DNA of 64,000 nt from Anaeramoeba flamelloides (taxonomy: Eukaryota; Metamonada; Anaeramoebidae), in the NCBI GenBank assembly GCA_027625915.1, contig JANTQA010000008.1, positions 486,001 to 550,000 on the forward strand, read 5' to 3'. This document shows positions 46,665 to 60,458 of the stretch, piece by piece. Within the stretch, counting starts at the first letter, position 1; every line of letters starts with the position of its first letter. The notes beneath the pieces are model-generated. The model searched no databases. It had not been told where the DNA came from and was given only the letters and a program-made list of their open reading frames with translations. The translations under genes were made by a program, and so were the position numbers.

Positions 46665-49600
46665 ATGACGAATCCACATTTCACTCTTCCACTGACAGGA
46701 TCGCTGAATTCCTTTTCCGATTTTCTGAATACAAATCTTCAACCACAAAACACCTTACAGAACCAAAACGAAAATAACCAAAACCCATTACAAATCCAAA
46801 ATAACCCGAATCCTTTGCAACAGCAAAACCAACAAAACCAAAGCCAACAATACCAGCCTGTGGTCTCAATGGAGTTACGGCTCGGTAGTCTAAATTATCT
46901 CCAAGATCCAAACAATACGACAATGCCATCGATAGCACCGCAAACGACACCAACAATTTATACAAGCAACAACTTTTTAAATACAAACCTGAATCAGCTT
47001 TCAAATTTTAATCAATTACAAACCGAAACCCAAACACAAACAGTACCTCAATTACAACAAACAATTAATTCTAGAATTCTCAACAATACAACAACAACGC
47101 CGTCAACGTCAATGTCAAATTCAACAGCAACAACAACAACAACAACAACAACAACAAATCAAGTTAATTTACCCAAAAAGAAAAGTTGTAAGTCAATATT
47201 TCTTTTTTTTTTTTTTTTTTTTGATCCTTTCCCTTTCAAAGTATTTTATAAAATTTCAACAGAGGGGTTGTAAAATTGCTTAGTTGGTGCCTTTTTTTTC
47301 AAATTAGCAGTTTTTTTCTTGTGAAAAAACAAATAAAAAAAATACTTTTTTGTAATATTGTTTTTATAAAAGTGTTACGAATGCCTGAAAAAAGTGCATA
47401 CTAAATTTTTAAAGTGTTAACCAAGCCGCTTTAAATGTGCGAATTAGACAACTTGAAGAACAGATTCTAAAACTTTTAGTACAAACTTTTTTAAAAAAGT
47501 GTTTCCAAAAAAGTTTTTAAAAAAGTACTGAAAATAGCCCTAATTAAAGTTTGTCAACTGTTTTGTAAAGAAAATTTTGAAAAAATGTTTTGACTCACTT
47601 TTTTAAAATGGCTCTTGTTGAAATCTACTTTTTTAAAAAAAAATAATTGTTACAATTAGCCTCAGAACAGGAACTTTTTGCTTTGGTTATCTTGAAAAAA
47701 TTCAAAATTTGAAAATTTAAAATATTATTAGGAAAAATGATAGATTCAAAAATCTGGATACATATACATAGAACAGTTTTAAAAAAGTGTGTACTAAAAG
47801 TTTTATGATTGAGACTTTACGCTATTTAGTTCACTTGGTTTAAGTAGTTTGAGTAATACTTGATAAAACTTTGAGTACACACCTTTTTAAAACAGCCATA
47901 CACACAAATATGCGTTTTTTTTTCTGGACGCATGCCTGTCAAACACTTGCTTGACTTTGCAGCAAAAAAACAAAACCAAATAGTTGTGATTATAATTTTA
48001 TTTAAATAGTATATTCGTAGATTAAAAAAAGCACAATCCGAATTCTTTTTATTGTTGGAAAAAAAAAAAAGCACAAAGAAAATGACTTTCAAATTAACTT
48101 TCAACTAAAATCAATATCTTTTTTTTTTAAGAAAAATTAAACTTTATTAAAATCACCGTTTTCTTAATTTTGCAATTTTTTTTAAATTTTCAATTTTTCT
48201 TTTACTCTTAAAACCCAATAAACAAATAATCTAATAAATTAAAAAAAAAAAATAAATAAAATAACCAATAAACAAATAACTCAAAAAATAAAAAAAAAAT
48301 AGATCGACATATCATTTATGTCAAGAAAAAAAAAAAATATAAAAAGAGAGACAAACAATCTTATTCAAATAAAACAGTGCGTGATTTTATAACTGACGAC
48401 ATTACATACAAAAGAAAAAACAACAAAAAAAAAAACACAACAAAAAAAATAATTGGCTTAAATCAATTCCCAGATAACCAAGATCTAATATTAGAAAATG
48501 CCAACAAAGAATCATTTGTTACTAATAACCAACAATTAGAAGAACCGAGCTATAATTTAGATCTTGAAGAAGAAATCATTGAAGAAGCAGACGCAGAAGA
48601 AACTGATGAAGAGGATGATTTTAATTGGAAAAGCGAAGAAAAAAAAAATAGAAATTTGAAAAAAGCTGGTAATTATTATTTCATTGATTTTTTTATTTTT
48701 TAAATGTTTTTTTTTAACAAAAAACCAAACAATTATTTAATGATCAGAGGTAACTATCCAATCCTTAGAAAAGGAAATTTGTATCACATAAAAAAAAAGA
48801 ATGGTAATTCAATTAAAAACATTTGTATCTTCAAGAATGTTTCATTAAGTGAAAACGAAAAGTTTTCAGAATTCATTACAGTCGTTTTAAAAAAGTGAGG
48901 ACTTTTTCAAAAACTTTTTTAAAGTTTTGTATTTTAAAAATGTGAAAACTTTTTCAGAATTAAAACTTTTAGAAAGCTTTCTATTTTAATAAAGTGAAGA
49001 CTCAACCGTTAAAAGGTGGTGTAGAGGTTGGAGTGTGAATGTAAGCATCTTTTTTTAAAAAAAGTTTTCACCTAATCAAAACAAAAAACGTGAAAAAAGT
49101 TTTAATTCTAACAATCTTTTTAAAAAAAAAAGCACTCACTTTTTTTAAAATGACTGAACTTTTTTCAAATTGCTGTATCAAATTGTACAATATAAGTTTT
49201 AAAACTTTTTTACTGGATGCTTTTGGAACCTTTTGTGGTTCACTTTATGAAAATTACTTTATTAACGAATTTATCATTATTTGGAATTCTAAAGAGATTT
49301 TTTCTTTTGATACAACCATTCCAATCTATTGATATAGTCTACCATTTGAGTTAATAACAAACAAAAAATTAATAGAGTTAGACAATGAAAAATATTTTTT
49401 TTTTTTTTAGGTTTTTGTGGGTTTGTGGTTAGACTTGTTTTAATCAATCTAAACTAGCAAAAACAACTAATTTTGTTTTATTTCTAAAAGAAGAATAACT
49501 TACTATATCTCTAGAAGGAGCAAATAAAAAAAAAAAAAAAACTTTCAAAAACAGTTGAAATTTTCCCACTGTCTATCATATTAAATTCTATTAAACAACA

Positions 49601-52600
49601 TGATTGATTAAAAAAAATAAAATAATAAAATAAAAAAAAAAAAAAAAAAAACTTTATTGAAATGAATTGATTTTTTTTTTTTTCAATTCAAATTAACATC
49701 TTTTTATCTTATATCCCTAATATTTATAAAGAAACCAAGAATCACAGCTAGTAATCCTTCTTCTTAAAAAAAAAAAAAAAAAAAAACACAAGAACTAGAA
49801 ATTATTTTTGAAGACTTTAATTAATTCATTTTTAAACAAAAGATCTGCGATCATAGAAATAACAGAAACTTTACAAAAAAAAAATTAGTTTATTTTAATT
49901 CGGTTTGATCATAAAAACTATTTGAGTTCACAAATAGGTTATAATGAGTATATTTTTTTTTTTTTAATTTTTATTAATTTTCTTTTATGATCAAACTAGA
50001 AATCAAATTGAATTCAATATTAAACTGAATAAAATAGTCAAATTTATAAAAACTAATTAAAATTATAATCTTTTGATGTCTTTGAAAGTTACTAACACCA
50101 AGAACTCCAATTACACAATAATATTTGTCAGTAACTTATATGAACTTTTTTTTTCTATGTTAATCTTTTCCATATTTGAAGAAAAATTTTTCAAAAAGAA
50201 AAGAAAAGGAATTAGATTTAACTTTGTGAGAAAATGAAAAAAAGATAGACTAAAAGATTTTTTTTTTTTCCCTTTTTTAAAGCTACTTTTAAAAAAAACT
50301 TTTTAAAATAAAACTATTTTTAAAAAAAAATTTTAAAAATTAAACCCTAATTTTATTCACATTATTAAAAAATCAAAACAAAAAACAAAATAAAAAACAA
50401 AAAAGTTCCTATTACAAGAAGATCATCAAGAAGAAAAACAAAAATCCTTGAAGTTAAATTAGATAAAAGTTCAGATTCCGAAGATTATTATGCAACTGAC
50501 TCAGAACCAGAAAAAGAAATTATACCAAAATCTAAACCAAAAGCAAATCAAAAACAAACATTGGAAGTCAAAGAAGAAATAAAATTCCACAATGCAAATG
50601 AACCAATAACTGTCAATAATTCAATACAAAGCCAAGACAATTTACAAACATCAAATTTTGTTGAAAGTAATAAGGATCTACAAAGCAATGTGATGCTTAA
50701 TAACAATGTTAATAATAATATGATTTTGGAAACCAACGAATATAATCAAATCTATTACGAACCACAAACTTTACCATTTTTTAAAAAAAAACTTGAAAAA
50801 ATCTTAACAAAACGAGATCTGGAGGATCAAGATAATAATTCAAGATTTTTAAAGTCAATTTCACAAAACACTTCCGCTGGTAAAAACAATGGCAATGATA
50901 ACAACAACATTAATGACAAAAAATATTTAGTTAAATGGAGAGGTGTTTCTTATATACATGTTGAATGGGTAAATGATGAAGCATTATTAAAACAACATAT
51001 GGGAAGGTCTCGAGTTAAAAAATTTAATGAAAAAATATTTCCCGAAATGTTAGAAGAAGTAAAAAATGAACCATTTAATACCGATTTTTTTGAAGTTGAT
51101 CGGATCTTAGATTTGATAACTTTAGAAAAGACTCAAAATTACAATGGCACATGGGGATGGCGAGTATTACCTCGAACTTTTAATGATGGGAAGGAAGAAC
51201 TCAAAACAAAATTAACCGAACAAGTCGAAACAAAAATTAAAACCGAAACACAAAAAGAGATCGAAACAGAAACAGAAACACAAACAGAAACAAAAATGGA
51301 AACAGAAACAAAAATAGAAACAAAAATAGAAACAGAAACAGAAACAGAAACAGAAACAGAAATAAAACCAGAAACAAAAAAAGAGATCGAAAATATAAAA
51401 CCCACTGTTCCATTAGTCTTTAATAATATTGAAACCCATTTAAAAAACCTGGGAAAAGAAAGCAAAATGAAAAGAGAAGAAATATACGAAGGTAACGATG
51501 ACGAAACAGAACAGGAATATTACCAAGAAGGCGAGCCGATTATACCTGTACAATTTTACGAAAATTTAGAAACTGACTTCGACAATTTACCTGACACAAT
51601 TCAATTATTTTTAGTGAAATGGAGTTCTTTATCATATCAGGATTCCACGTGGGAGCTGGTTGAAAACATTAATGATGATAAAAAAATTAAGGAATTCTAC
51701 CATCGAGAAAATTCTATGAAGGCAAAAATCAAAGATGTTAAAAAGGTATTAACTTCAAAGAATTATAAGCAATGGGTTGAAAAAACGGAATCACCAAAAT
51801 ATAAAAATGAGATGAAATTAAGAAACTATCAAGTTGAGGGCTTAAATTGGCTGAGCTTTAATTGGAATATCAACCGGAATGGTATTTTAGCAGATCAAAT
51901 GGGATTGGGAAAATCGATTCAGACGATAGCAATTTTGGAATACTTAAAAAACGAAAAAAACATCAATGGGCCATTTATAGTTATTGTGCCCCTATCCACA
52001 TTATCCAATTGGGAGAGAGAGTTTGAGAGATGGTCAAATTTGAACAGTCTAACCTATCATGGAACAACCAAGTCGCGAGCCATTATTAGGCAAAACGATT
52101 TTTTTTATCGGGGCCAGCGTAGAGTCCTACCACAATTTTGGGGCATTGACCCGGTCGCGGAACAAAACAAGGATAAAGAATTATCTTCAAGCGACGATGA
52201 GGAAGAAGACGAATATACCAAAAAAAAACGCGACATTAATAATATCCTCTTCAACAACAATAATAAAAACAGTGATAACAAAAATCAAAGAAAGAGAAAT
52301 TACAATTACAATTATCAACGGGATTTAAAATTTTATGAACAAGAAATCAATAATGAGGTGGAAAATAATTTAATTGATGAGATTGAAAATTTAAAAAAGG
52401 ATCAAGAGGAACTCAAAAAACTTAACAAATACTTTAATGAGCAAGCAAAAAACCGAGGTGACAGCGAACAAGAAATCGACGAAGAGGAATTATTTAGCAA
52501 TTTGAAAATCACAGATTTGGAGATTGAAAACAAAATCTTTAAATTTGATGTCCTAATTACAACATATGAAATGGCGGTAGCAGATAAACTCTTTTTATCG

Positions 52601-55192
52601 AGAATTGATTGGGAGCATATGGTGCTTGATGAGGGGCATAAATTAAAAAACTACCAATCAAAAACCTATTTAGAGCTGTTCCAATACGTATCCGAGCATA
52701 TTTTATTATTAACGGGGACACCCTTGCAGAACAACATTGAAGAACTGTGGGCGCTACTGCATTTCCTTGAGCCGATCAAATTCCAAGATCGAGAGGGATT
52801 CATTAAGCAATTTGGAGATATGAAGGATTCCACACAGGTGGAGAAATTGCATAAGGTTTTAAAGCCACATTTATTGCGAAGACTGAAATCCGATGTCGAA
52901 AAATCCATTGCGCCCAAGGAGGAAACAATTATCGAAGTTGAATTAACAAAATTCCAAAAGCAATACTACCGCGCGGTATTGAAAAGGAATACCCAGTTTT
53001 TGTCACAGGGGAACTCCTCGACCAAGATTCCAAGATTGGTCAATGTGGTAATGCAACTAAGGAAAATATGCAACCACCCGTATTTGATACAGGGCGCAGA
53101 GCAATTCGCCAACCAAGACTTAATTACCAAGGAGGACAAGATGAAGACACTGATCATGAATTCGGGCAAATTTGTGTTGCTCGATAAGCTATTAACAAAA
53201 TTGAAGAACCAAGGATCAAAGGTATTGATTTTTTCTCAAATGGTCAAATTGTTGGACATCATCGAGGAGTATTTCAATTTTAAAGAGTATAACTACGAAA
53301 GGATCGATGGATCCATTCGCGGCAACGTCAGGCAATCTGCAATTGATCGATTTATGGATGAAAAATATGAAAGGTTTGCCTTTTTGCTGTGCACGAGGGC
53401 TGGCGGCTTGGGCATTAACTTAACCTCTGCAAACACTGTAATCATTTTTGATTCTGATTGGAACCCGCAAAACGACATCCAGGCAATGGACCGTTGCCAC
53501 AGAATCGGGCAGACCAAATTAGTTAAGGTATATCGGCTGATCACACGGAACACCTACGAAAGAGAGATGTTTGATCGCGCATCCAAAAAATTGGGCTTGG
53601 ATCATGCAGTACTCACCAATATCACGAATAAGACCAACAATAAAAGAGGCAGAAGGAGAACAACAGCTTCATCATCCTCGTCGTCAAAAAAATCCTCATC
53701 CGCTTCGGCAGCAGCGGCCTCGTCCCTTGAACAGTCTCTAACTAGCCAAATATCTTCCAAAAAGAATTCGAAGGGGAAACTCAATTCGCAAGAAATAAAT
53801 GATCTATTAAAATATGGCGCATACGATTTATTTCACGACAACGGCGATTCTGAAAAGTTTTGTGAAGAAGACATCGATCAAATTTTGGAAGGGAGAACAA
53901 CGAAGGTCACCCATGACTCGAACGAGAACAGCAATAATGAGAATAATAAAAATTCGTCGTTTTCACGAGCAACATTTGTTTCTGAGGACGCAGATACCTC
54001 TTTGGACATCAATGATCCAAACTTTTGGCAAAAATTGATCCCAGACAAGAAAAAACGAAACTACGAAACAGAAAGCCTCATGGGGCCATCCAGTTTAACA
54101 CGAAATTCGCATCGAAGGGTGACAAGGGAATTAAGAAAATCGCTCATCAAAACGATGAAATCCAAAAATGAAGATGACGACTACTTTGATAAGGGCATTG
54201 ACGTCGATTTGGGCAACGAATACCACCCGGAAAATAACGATTTTATCATGCCCATGAACAATAGATTCCAAAATTTGGAAATTTGGTACTTTACAGAAAG
54301 GGATCGATTAATGAAAGACGGGCTATTACATTTTGGATATGGCGGAAGATGGGGGCTGCTCAAGGAAGTGGCCAGCTTGAAAAGATTGAGTATCAAGAAA
54401 TTGAAAAGGTTTTCGACATCGATCATTCGGTTATGCCTCGCGCATATCAATTCCTTGGAGCTTGAGCAAAAATACCCAATATTGCTCATGGACATTTACG
54501 AGCAAATGAAAAACCAAATAATCAATCTAGGTGCCGGTAAACAGAATTTGCCTGTAACCGACGAATGGAACGAATTATTTCAAAAGGCACTCATAGACAA
54601 AAAGCAACGCGCACAAGAAAGAAAGCTCTTGAAATTAAAAAATGAAGAGGAAAGATTAAAAATAAAAACGAAAAATAGCCTGAGAAGTAAAAAAAGCAGA
54701 ATGCTTGAAAAAAAAAAATTAAAAAGAAAAGCTGGCGACAGCATTGAATTGAAAATTGTTCAAGAAGAAGTTTATTTAGAAAAGCAAAATGAAAAATTAA
54801 GAAATAAGGAAAATAACGAAGAAGGAGATGAAGAATTGAAAAAAAAAATAGACATATACTCCTTAGACAAAAAAATTACTCTCAAATATAAATATTCCGA
54901 TTTGCAAAAGATGCATTGGAATAAATCCTTCATTTTAAATTCGACAAAGCCCGAAATACATAGGGTTGCGAAATTTGTTTCATTGGAGGCATCGAAAAAC
55001 CACCGTGAATTGTTTTATACAGAAGCTTTATTGCAATCACATTTTTTGCGTCATCTTGAAAACGATTATTTAACTTGGTTGGATACATTTGAACAAATGT
55101 CAGTACTCCGAAGGAATTTTACTATTTTTTTTACAAAGTTACAAGATAACAATAATAACACTAATATCAACTTAAATAATGTTAATCTAGGC

Positions 55193-55243
<51 letters not shown>

Positions 55244-56914
55244 GAGAATAATGATGATGATCAAAATGTGAATAAAGAAATCGATTTGGATGAAATTGAT
55301 CATGAACAAAAAAGCTCTGAAATAATAGTTAAAATTGATTCTTTACTGGAATTGCCAATGGTTTCAGATAAAACCTTCCCCGCTAAATGGTGGTCTAAGC
55401 ATAGCGATAGAATGTTTTTATATGGTATATTTAAACATGGATATAATAATTTTGAAAAAATTAGAGCTGATCCTATGCTAGGTTTTGATAATTGTATAAC
55501 TAAAAAAGAAGATTCAAATACAAAAAATAAAAAAGGTAAAAATAATAACAGGAAGACGGGAAATAAGAAAAATGGTCAAAAAAATATGAAGAATAATAAG
55601 GAGTCAGATAATAATAATAATAATAACTATAATAATAATAATAATAATAATAGTAGTATAAATAATAATAGTGGTGGTAGTGGTAATCAATTTGGCTGGA
55701 ATAATCAACAAAATATTTTGAATATGAATAATAATGATTATAATAATTTTAATTATAACAATTTTTACCAAAATATTAATAACCAAAATAATTTTGTTGA
55801 TAATATTAACACCTTTAATAATGATACTATGAGTAATTTGAATAGCTTAAATAATCCCAATTCAAACCAAATAAATAAACCTAAAACAAGAATTTGGCCA
55901 TCAGAAAGAAAATTAAAAAAAAGATTCTTAATTTTAATAAATGGCTATAAGAAATTGATGAATTATAAAAATGAAAATCCTAAAGAAAATAATAATTTTT
56001 CTTCTCAAAAAATGAAATATCAAAACCAAAATCTTGGCTTGAATCAAAAAAAATGGAATAAAAAATTACTATCTTTATTTTTCCAAAATATTTTGCAATA
56101 TGGAATACCCTTAGATCAAAATGGCAATGAAGATTTATACAAGTTTTATCGATTATTAAACATAACAGATAAAAGCTTTGAAGAAATCTCTGATTTGCTG
56201 AAGGAGTATTTAAACGCCTGTAAATTTGCAATCAAAAGTAATCGCAAGCACAGAAGCAACACGACTGGAAACGAAGATATTGATGGTGACGTTGATGGTG
56301 ATGATGATGATAATGATGGCGATGGCGATGGCGGTGGTGGTGATGATGATGATGATGATGATAATCTTGGCGCGAGCAGTCTGAAGATACCATTGAAAAC
56401 TGCAAGAAGGGTTATTGAAAGAATTGATTTGATCAAAAAAATAACCCTGCAAATATTGCCCTTGCCAAATTTAACTGACTTGATGAAAACAATCAAAAAT
56501 TTGAAAAATTGCCCCCCTTATTGGCTAAATGAAGTACATGACCTTGCACTCTTAAAGAGTGTTACAACTCATGGATTCCCCAACACCCAAACACTATTAA
56601 ACGATCACAATTTACCCTTCTATCATGAAAGGGCGAAATGGAACCTCCAACAACAAAACCAATTTTCCAATTTAAACACCAACTACAATTTGCCTAACAA
56701 TCTGATCAACATTAAAGAATTCCCCTTTCTAAAATCAGGAGAGTTGTTTTCCAGAATTAAAACTATCATTCGTGGAATCGAAAGAGCTCAATTGAAAATT
56801 GAAAAAGAAATTTTAAATCCAAAAAAAAAACCGAAAAAAATTAAAAATCGTAAAATAATTAAAACGAAAAACGGAGCTTTCTTAGCATATTGTAAACAAA
56901 ACCAAAAGAATTAA
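46665..56914 (+). CDS. CHD6-9-type (subfamily III) chromatin remodelling ATPase, three exons
   Basis: Exons 46665-47187, 48378-48668 and 50406-56914 join in phase to give 2440 aa. Order: Gln/Asn-rich tail; exon-2 acidic stretch; chromodomain 1 (about 396-475, KKYLVKWRGVSYIHVEWV); chromodomain 2 (about 494-704), split by a Glu/Thr/Lys-rich insert (539-604); SNF2 ATPase from about 741, with DQMGLGKS (768-775), DEGH (about 1013), LTGTPLQNN (about 1040), DGSIRG and DRCHRIGQ (about 1300). Later modules match CHD7/8: GGRWGLLKEVASLKR, RMFLYGIFKHGYNNFEKIRADP (in parts), RIWPSERKLKKRFL, and HDLALLKSVTTHGF near the end. CHD6-9 proteins slide nucleosomes at regulatory DNA in the nucleus. Insertions in the first ATPase lobe (about 840-975) and poly-Asn/Asp runs are oddities. 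An ORF-only annotation starting at 50561 would miss 323 residues. Confidence 0.95.
47188..48377 (+). other. 1190-nt intron 1 of the CHD gene
   Basis: Donor GTAAGT is followed within about 15 nt by a run of some 18 T. Acceptor is ACAG. Repeat C lies in reverse orientation at 47375-47470, and further AAAAAGTG-rich text at 47470-47880 resembles the same family. Confidence 0.85.
47375..47470 (-). repeat. Intronic repeat family C, copy in CHD intron 1
   Basis: Read on the minus strand it has CTTCAAGTTGTCTAATTCG, then AACACTTTAAAAATTT. It matches 12385-12480 and 39365-39470. Confidence 0.5.
48669..50405 (+). other. 1737-nt intron 2 of the CHD gene
   Basis: Donor GTAATT, then T-rich sequence. Acceptor is AAAAAG. 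The junction restores a valine codon and leads into VPITRRSSRRKTKILEVKLD. Repeat B lies at 48893-49190. Several poly-A tracts are present and no nested gene is seen. Confidence 0.8.
48893..49190 (+). repeat. Repeat family B, copy 2
   Basis: Same orientation as 13031-13375, about 300 bp, with shared AAGTGAGGACTTTTT, TTTTAATAAAGTGAAGACTC and TTTTAAAATGACTGAAC blocks. Confidence 0.65.
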
Positions 56915-58009
56915 AAATATTTTTTTTAATTACAAGCTTTTACGATTTTTTTTTTATTTTTTTTATTTTTTTTATTTTTATTTATTTATTTTCGTATTTT
57001 GACATCACGAATTATCTTTTTTATTTAATATAATATTCATTTTTTTACTTTTCCTTTCTTTTGCTTTTTATAAAAATATTTAGAAAAATCCACAAATAAG
57101 GATTCACAAAAATAAATATGTTATATTCAAATTTTTTTATAAATTTCTTATCTTTTTATTGGAGAAGAACCTTTTCTTGTTTTTGTTTTTTGAAATCGAT
57201 AATTCACTCCTAAAATATTTCTTTAATCCGTAAAACAAGATTATTTGTTTTTGACAATTTTCATAATAATATATGTTCTAAATATAAAAACGCACTATTT
57301 TTTTCTGATTAATATTTTTCGAAATCTAGCTTTTTAACTTAATTCAATTAACCACTGGGATAAATTTTTTTTAGAATAAAAACACTCTCAACTTTTGAAT
57401 ATCGAAAATATTTTTTGAAATTAGTGTGCACTTTTCTATTTTTTTTATGAAAAATGGGGTTGGGGAAAATTTTGAAATCAAAGTATAAGTTAATATATTC
57501 GATTAGAGTATTTTTCCAGAGAATTTATCTTTTTTAAATAACTTTTTTTTTAATTTTACTATTTAAAAATAAGAAAAACATTTCAAGAACAAATTAGTCC
57601 CTTTTGTGAAAATAAAATTCTAATAATTTAGAATTTGTACTAGTAAATGAGTTAAAATAAGATATTATCCATACAAATATATACATAATTTCAAGTTTGA
57701 TTTCAATCAATTTGGGATAAAATGTTTACAAGAAAAAGTTAAATTGAAACTTTATTTATTTTTATTTTTCGTTTAGTTTTTTAAATTTTATTAATGGAAA
57801 GTATTTGTTCATTTTTCCATTTTTAGTGTTTTTTTAGGTCCAAGGGACATTTTCAAAAAAGTTACTTTTGTGAAATAATAATAAAGAGGAATTTGGAAGG
57901 AGATATTCAATAATATATTTTGTTTATTCTCTTCCTAATATAGAAAAACATAAGCAAAAATTAACGTTGTGAAAAAAAGGTAAACACAGTATTTTATTGG
58001 GAAAATTAC
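56915..58009. other. 3' flank of the CHD gene
   Basis: T-rich sequence follows the TAA stop, with AATAAA-like words near 57110. No gene is seen. Confidence 0.5.
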
Positions 58010-59520
58010 TGAGAATGAAAAGTAAAATTAACAAAATGAAGAAACTAATTAACTTCAAATATTAATCCATTCTATTATTTTCAATCAATTCAACAAATAC
58101 AATTTAAATCAATTTTTATATTGGAATTGTTGGTGTGGTTTTAGCGTTTGCAAAAATAGTCATTTTTCAACAATTTTTTAATAATTAATAAATCCAATAA
58201 AAACCGTTATTAAAAGATATTATTTTAAAAAAAACCTTTATTGTGTTGAATACTTTGTTTTGTCTTTATTTATTTATTTATTCTTTTATTAATTGATCTT
58301 ACTTTTCATTTTCAGTAAGTTTCACAATTCCAAAGTGTATTTGACTTTTTTTCTAAATGGTTTGCCAAAAATATATTTTAATTAAAAAAATTGGTTGGGT
58401 CTTGATTAAACAAAATTCTTTGGAAATATAATCTTTCTTGATTGGTATTCAAAAAAGAAAATAATCGTTGAAAAAACAATACTTTCTCAGTTTGGTTTAT
58501 TGATAGTTCTTTGATTAATTACAAGAATCCTAAAAAAAAACATTTCTCAGATTCAAAACACTTATATTATAAAAACAAATAATTTGAATAAAAAAGTATT
58601 CAGAAATTTTAAAGATTCAAGTTTTATTTACTTTCATTCTTTTCATAAAGAGAGTAACTAAATGGTGATTTGATCTCAAAGTTTCAATACTATTTTTTGA
58701 AAAATAAATTGATTAAAAATTTTCATAAAGCTGTGAAAAAAAGATAATAAATCATGTAAAATTTCAAATTTAAAAACTTATAACACCTGAAATATTCATT
58801 TACCCTTAAAATTGGAGACTTAATTAATTTATTTTAATTATTGAGTTTTAATTTTTTGGAAAGCTGAATGAAAAATTTGATCCATTGGATCGACCTCGAT
58901 TTTTTTAGAAATTCTTTAATAATGACCAATTTTGATAAAATTTTATATTTTATTTTATTATCCCAAATACTATTTGAATTATAAGAAAAAAAATTCCTGA
59001 TCTATCAGTTATTCAAAATATTAAATAAAGATGTTTTATCTTTAAAATAATCCCATTCTACAATCTCAAAAAATATCAATTAATTTTTATTCTTATATAT
59101 CTGCTGTAATTCTTTTTTATATATTAATTCAATTTAATCTTGGCAGAATACATTTTGAGTCTTTTATTTAACTCTAATTCATTTTTTAAATTTATTTGTC
59201 AAATTATTATACCTTTTAAAAATCACAACTAATTTTTGATAAATAAAAAAATCCTAAGAAACGAAATTTCCAAAGAGAGACAATATAAATGATCTCCAAA
59301 ACTCAAACCAACAACAACTGTAACAATACACCTCTTTAAACATTGCTTTCGTTTTGAAATATTTCCAAAGATAAGAGAAATTATTACCTAATGAAGAAAC
59401 ACTCAAAATTGAAAATTGCTGAACAACAATTTGAGGTTAAAAAAAACTTTCCATACTTTAATGATCAGAACTTTAAAGAGAAGAAACTCACACAACCATT
59501 CCTTTCTTTATAATAATAAC
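58010..59520 (+). repeat. Dispersed repeat family I, longest copy
   Basis: The left part (58010-58330) matches 18930-19210 and the tandem pair at 39620-40450. The right part (58885-59520) matches 19210-19830. The middle 550 bp or so is absent from the 18.9 kb copy and could be an insertion here. The right part contains a 71-codon frame (59416-59631) of no known type. Confidence 0.7.
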
Positions 59521-60458
59521 AAATTAATTCCAAATAGAGGAAAAATAAACCTTATATTTTTAATCGAGGTCCTTTCATTTATTTTGCAATTAACAGTATC
59601 TTGTATCATAAAAAAATCTTTATTTAGTTAAGTTAGGACATTTTTAAAATTTTCAGCGTGGGAAAATATACCCACTTCCTTAAGGTTTATTTGAATTCAC
59701 TTTTTATTAATAATATTTCCATAAATAACAACATATTCATCAATTCAAAAGAATTTCGAGTCAATAAATCATGTCAAGAGTTGAATCTTTTTATTATTAA
59801 GAATTTTTTTTTTTTAATAATCGAATTTGAAATTTAGATTGACAGGTTTTAAAAACCAAAATCCCCTAACATCTGTTTTCACTTCAGTTTATTAATAAGT
59901 CTTCATGGTTTAGGATAAGTATAAAAAAAATACTTGTTCATAAAGTCGATGCTTTTGTATAAGGGGCAAATACAATTCAAATTAAATCTTGCTTCCTTTG
60001 TTGGAATATTCACGATTTTTTTCTCAACAAATGTATTTTATTAATTTTTATAAAAATCTGAAAAAATTAAATATTTTAGTTCTGAATTTCGTTGAGTTTA
60101 CAAATTTTTTAAATCATTTTTATTGACTAATATATTGCATTTTTACCCAGAGAGAAGATACAATTAGTATCGTCCTTAAACAATTTTTTTAAATATTATT
60201 TGTTTTTTTATCTATATCTTTTCATTTTTCAACATACGACTTTAATTTTTTAGTTACTCTTTTAGATACACCTATAATGCCAAAAACACACACACCCAAT
60301 ACAAACAATCCATATTTCTAAATTAAATACCTGTTGGCTTTACTTTGTGTTCCAATAGGAACATCTAATTCACGATCCAATTGTAAAACTAAGGCCAAAT
60401 TCATTTTTTAGGTCAACTCCTTGAGTAAATTTTAAACAAGGATTCGATATTTGTTTAA
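59521..60458. other. AT-rich intergenic DNA
   Basis: No gene or RNA recognised. A short CACACACACCC patch lies near 60287. It ends at the TTAA target of family A copy 3. Confidence 0.5.

Noticed and set aside
56146-56496. 116-codon minus-strand Ser/Pro-rich frame
   Set aside because: Antisense shadow of the Asp-rich run in the CHD gene.
58010-59520. Repeat I as an LTR or LINE remnant
   Set aside because: No reverse-transcriptase motif, terminal direct repeat or poly-A-tailed end with target duplication was seen, so the class was left open.
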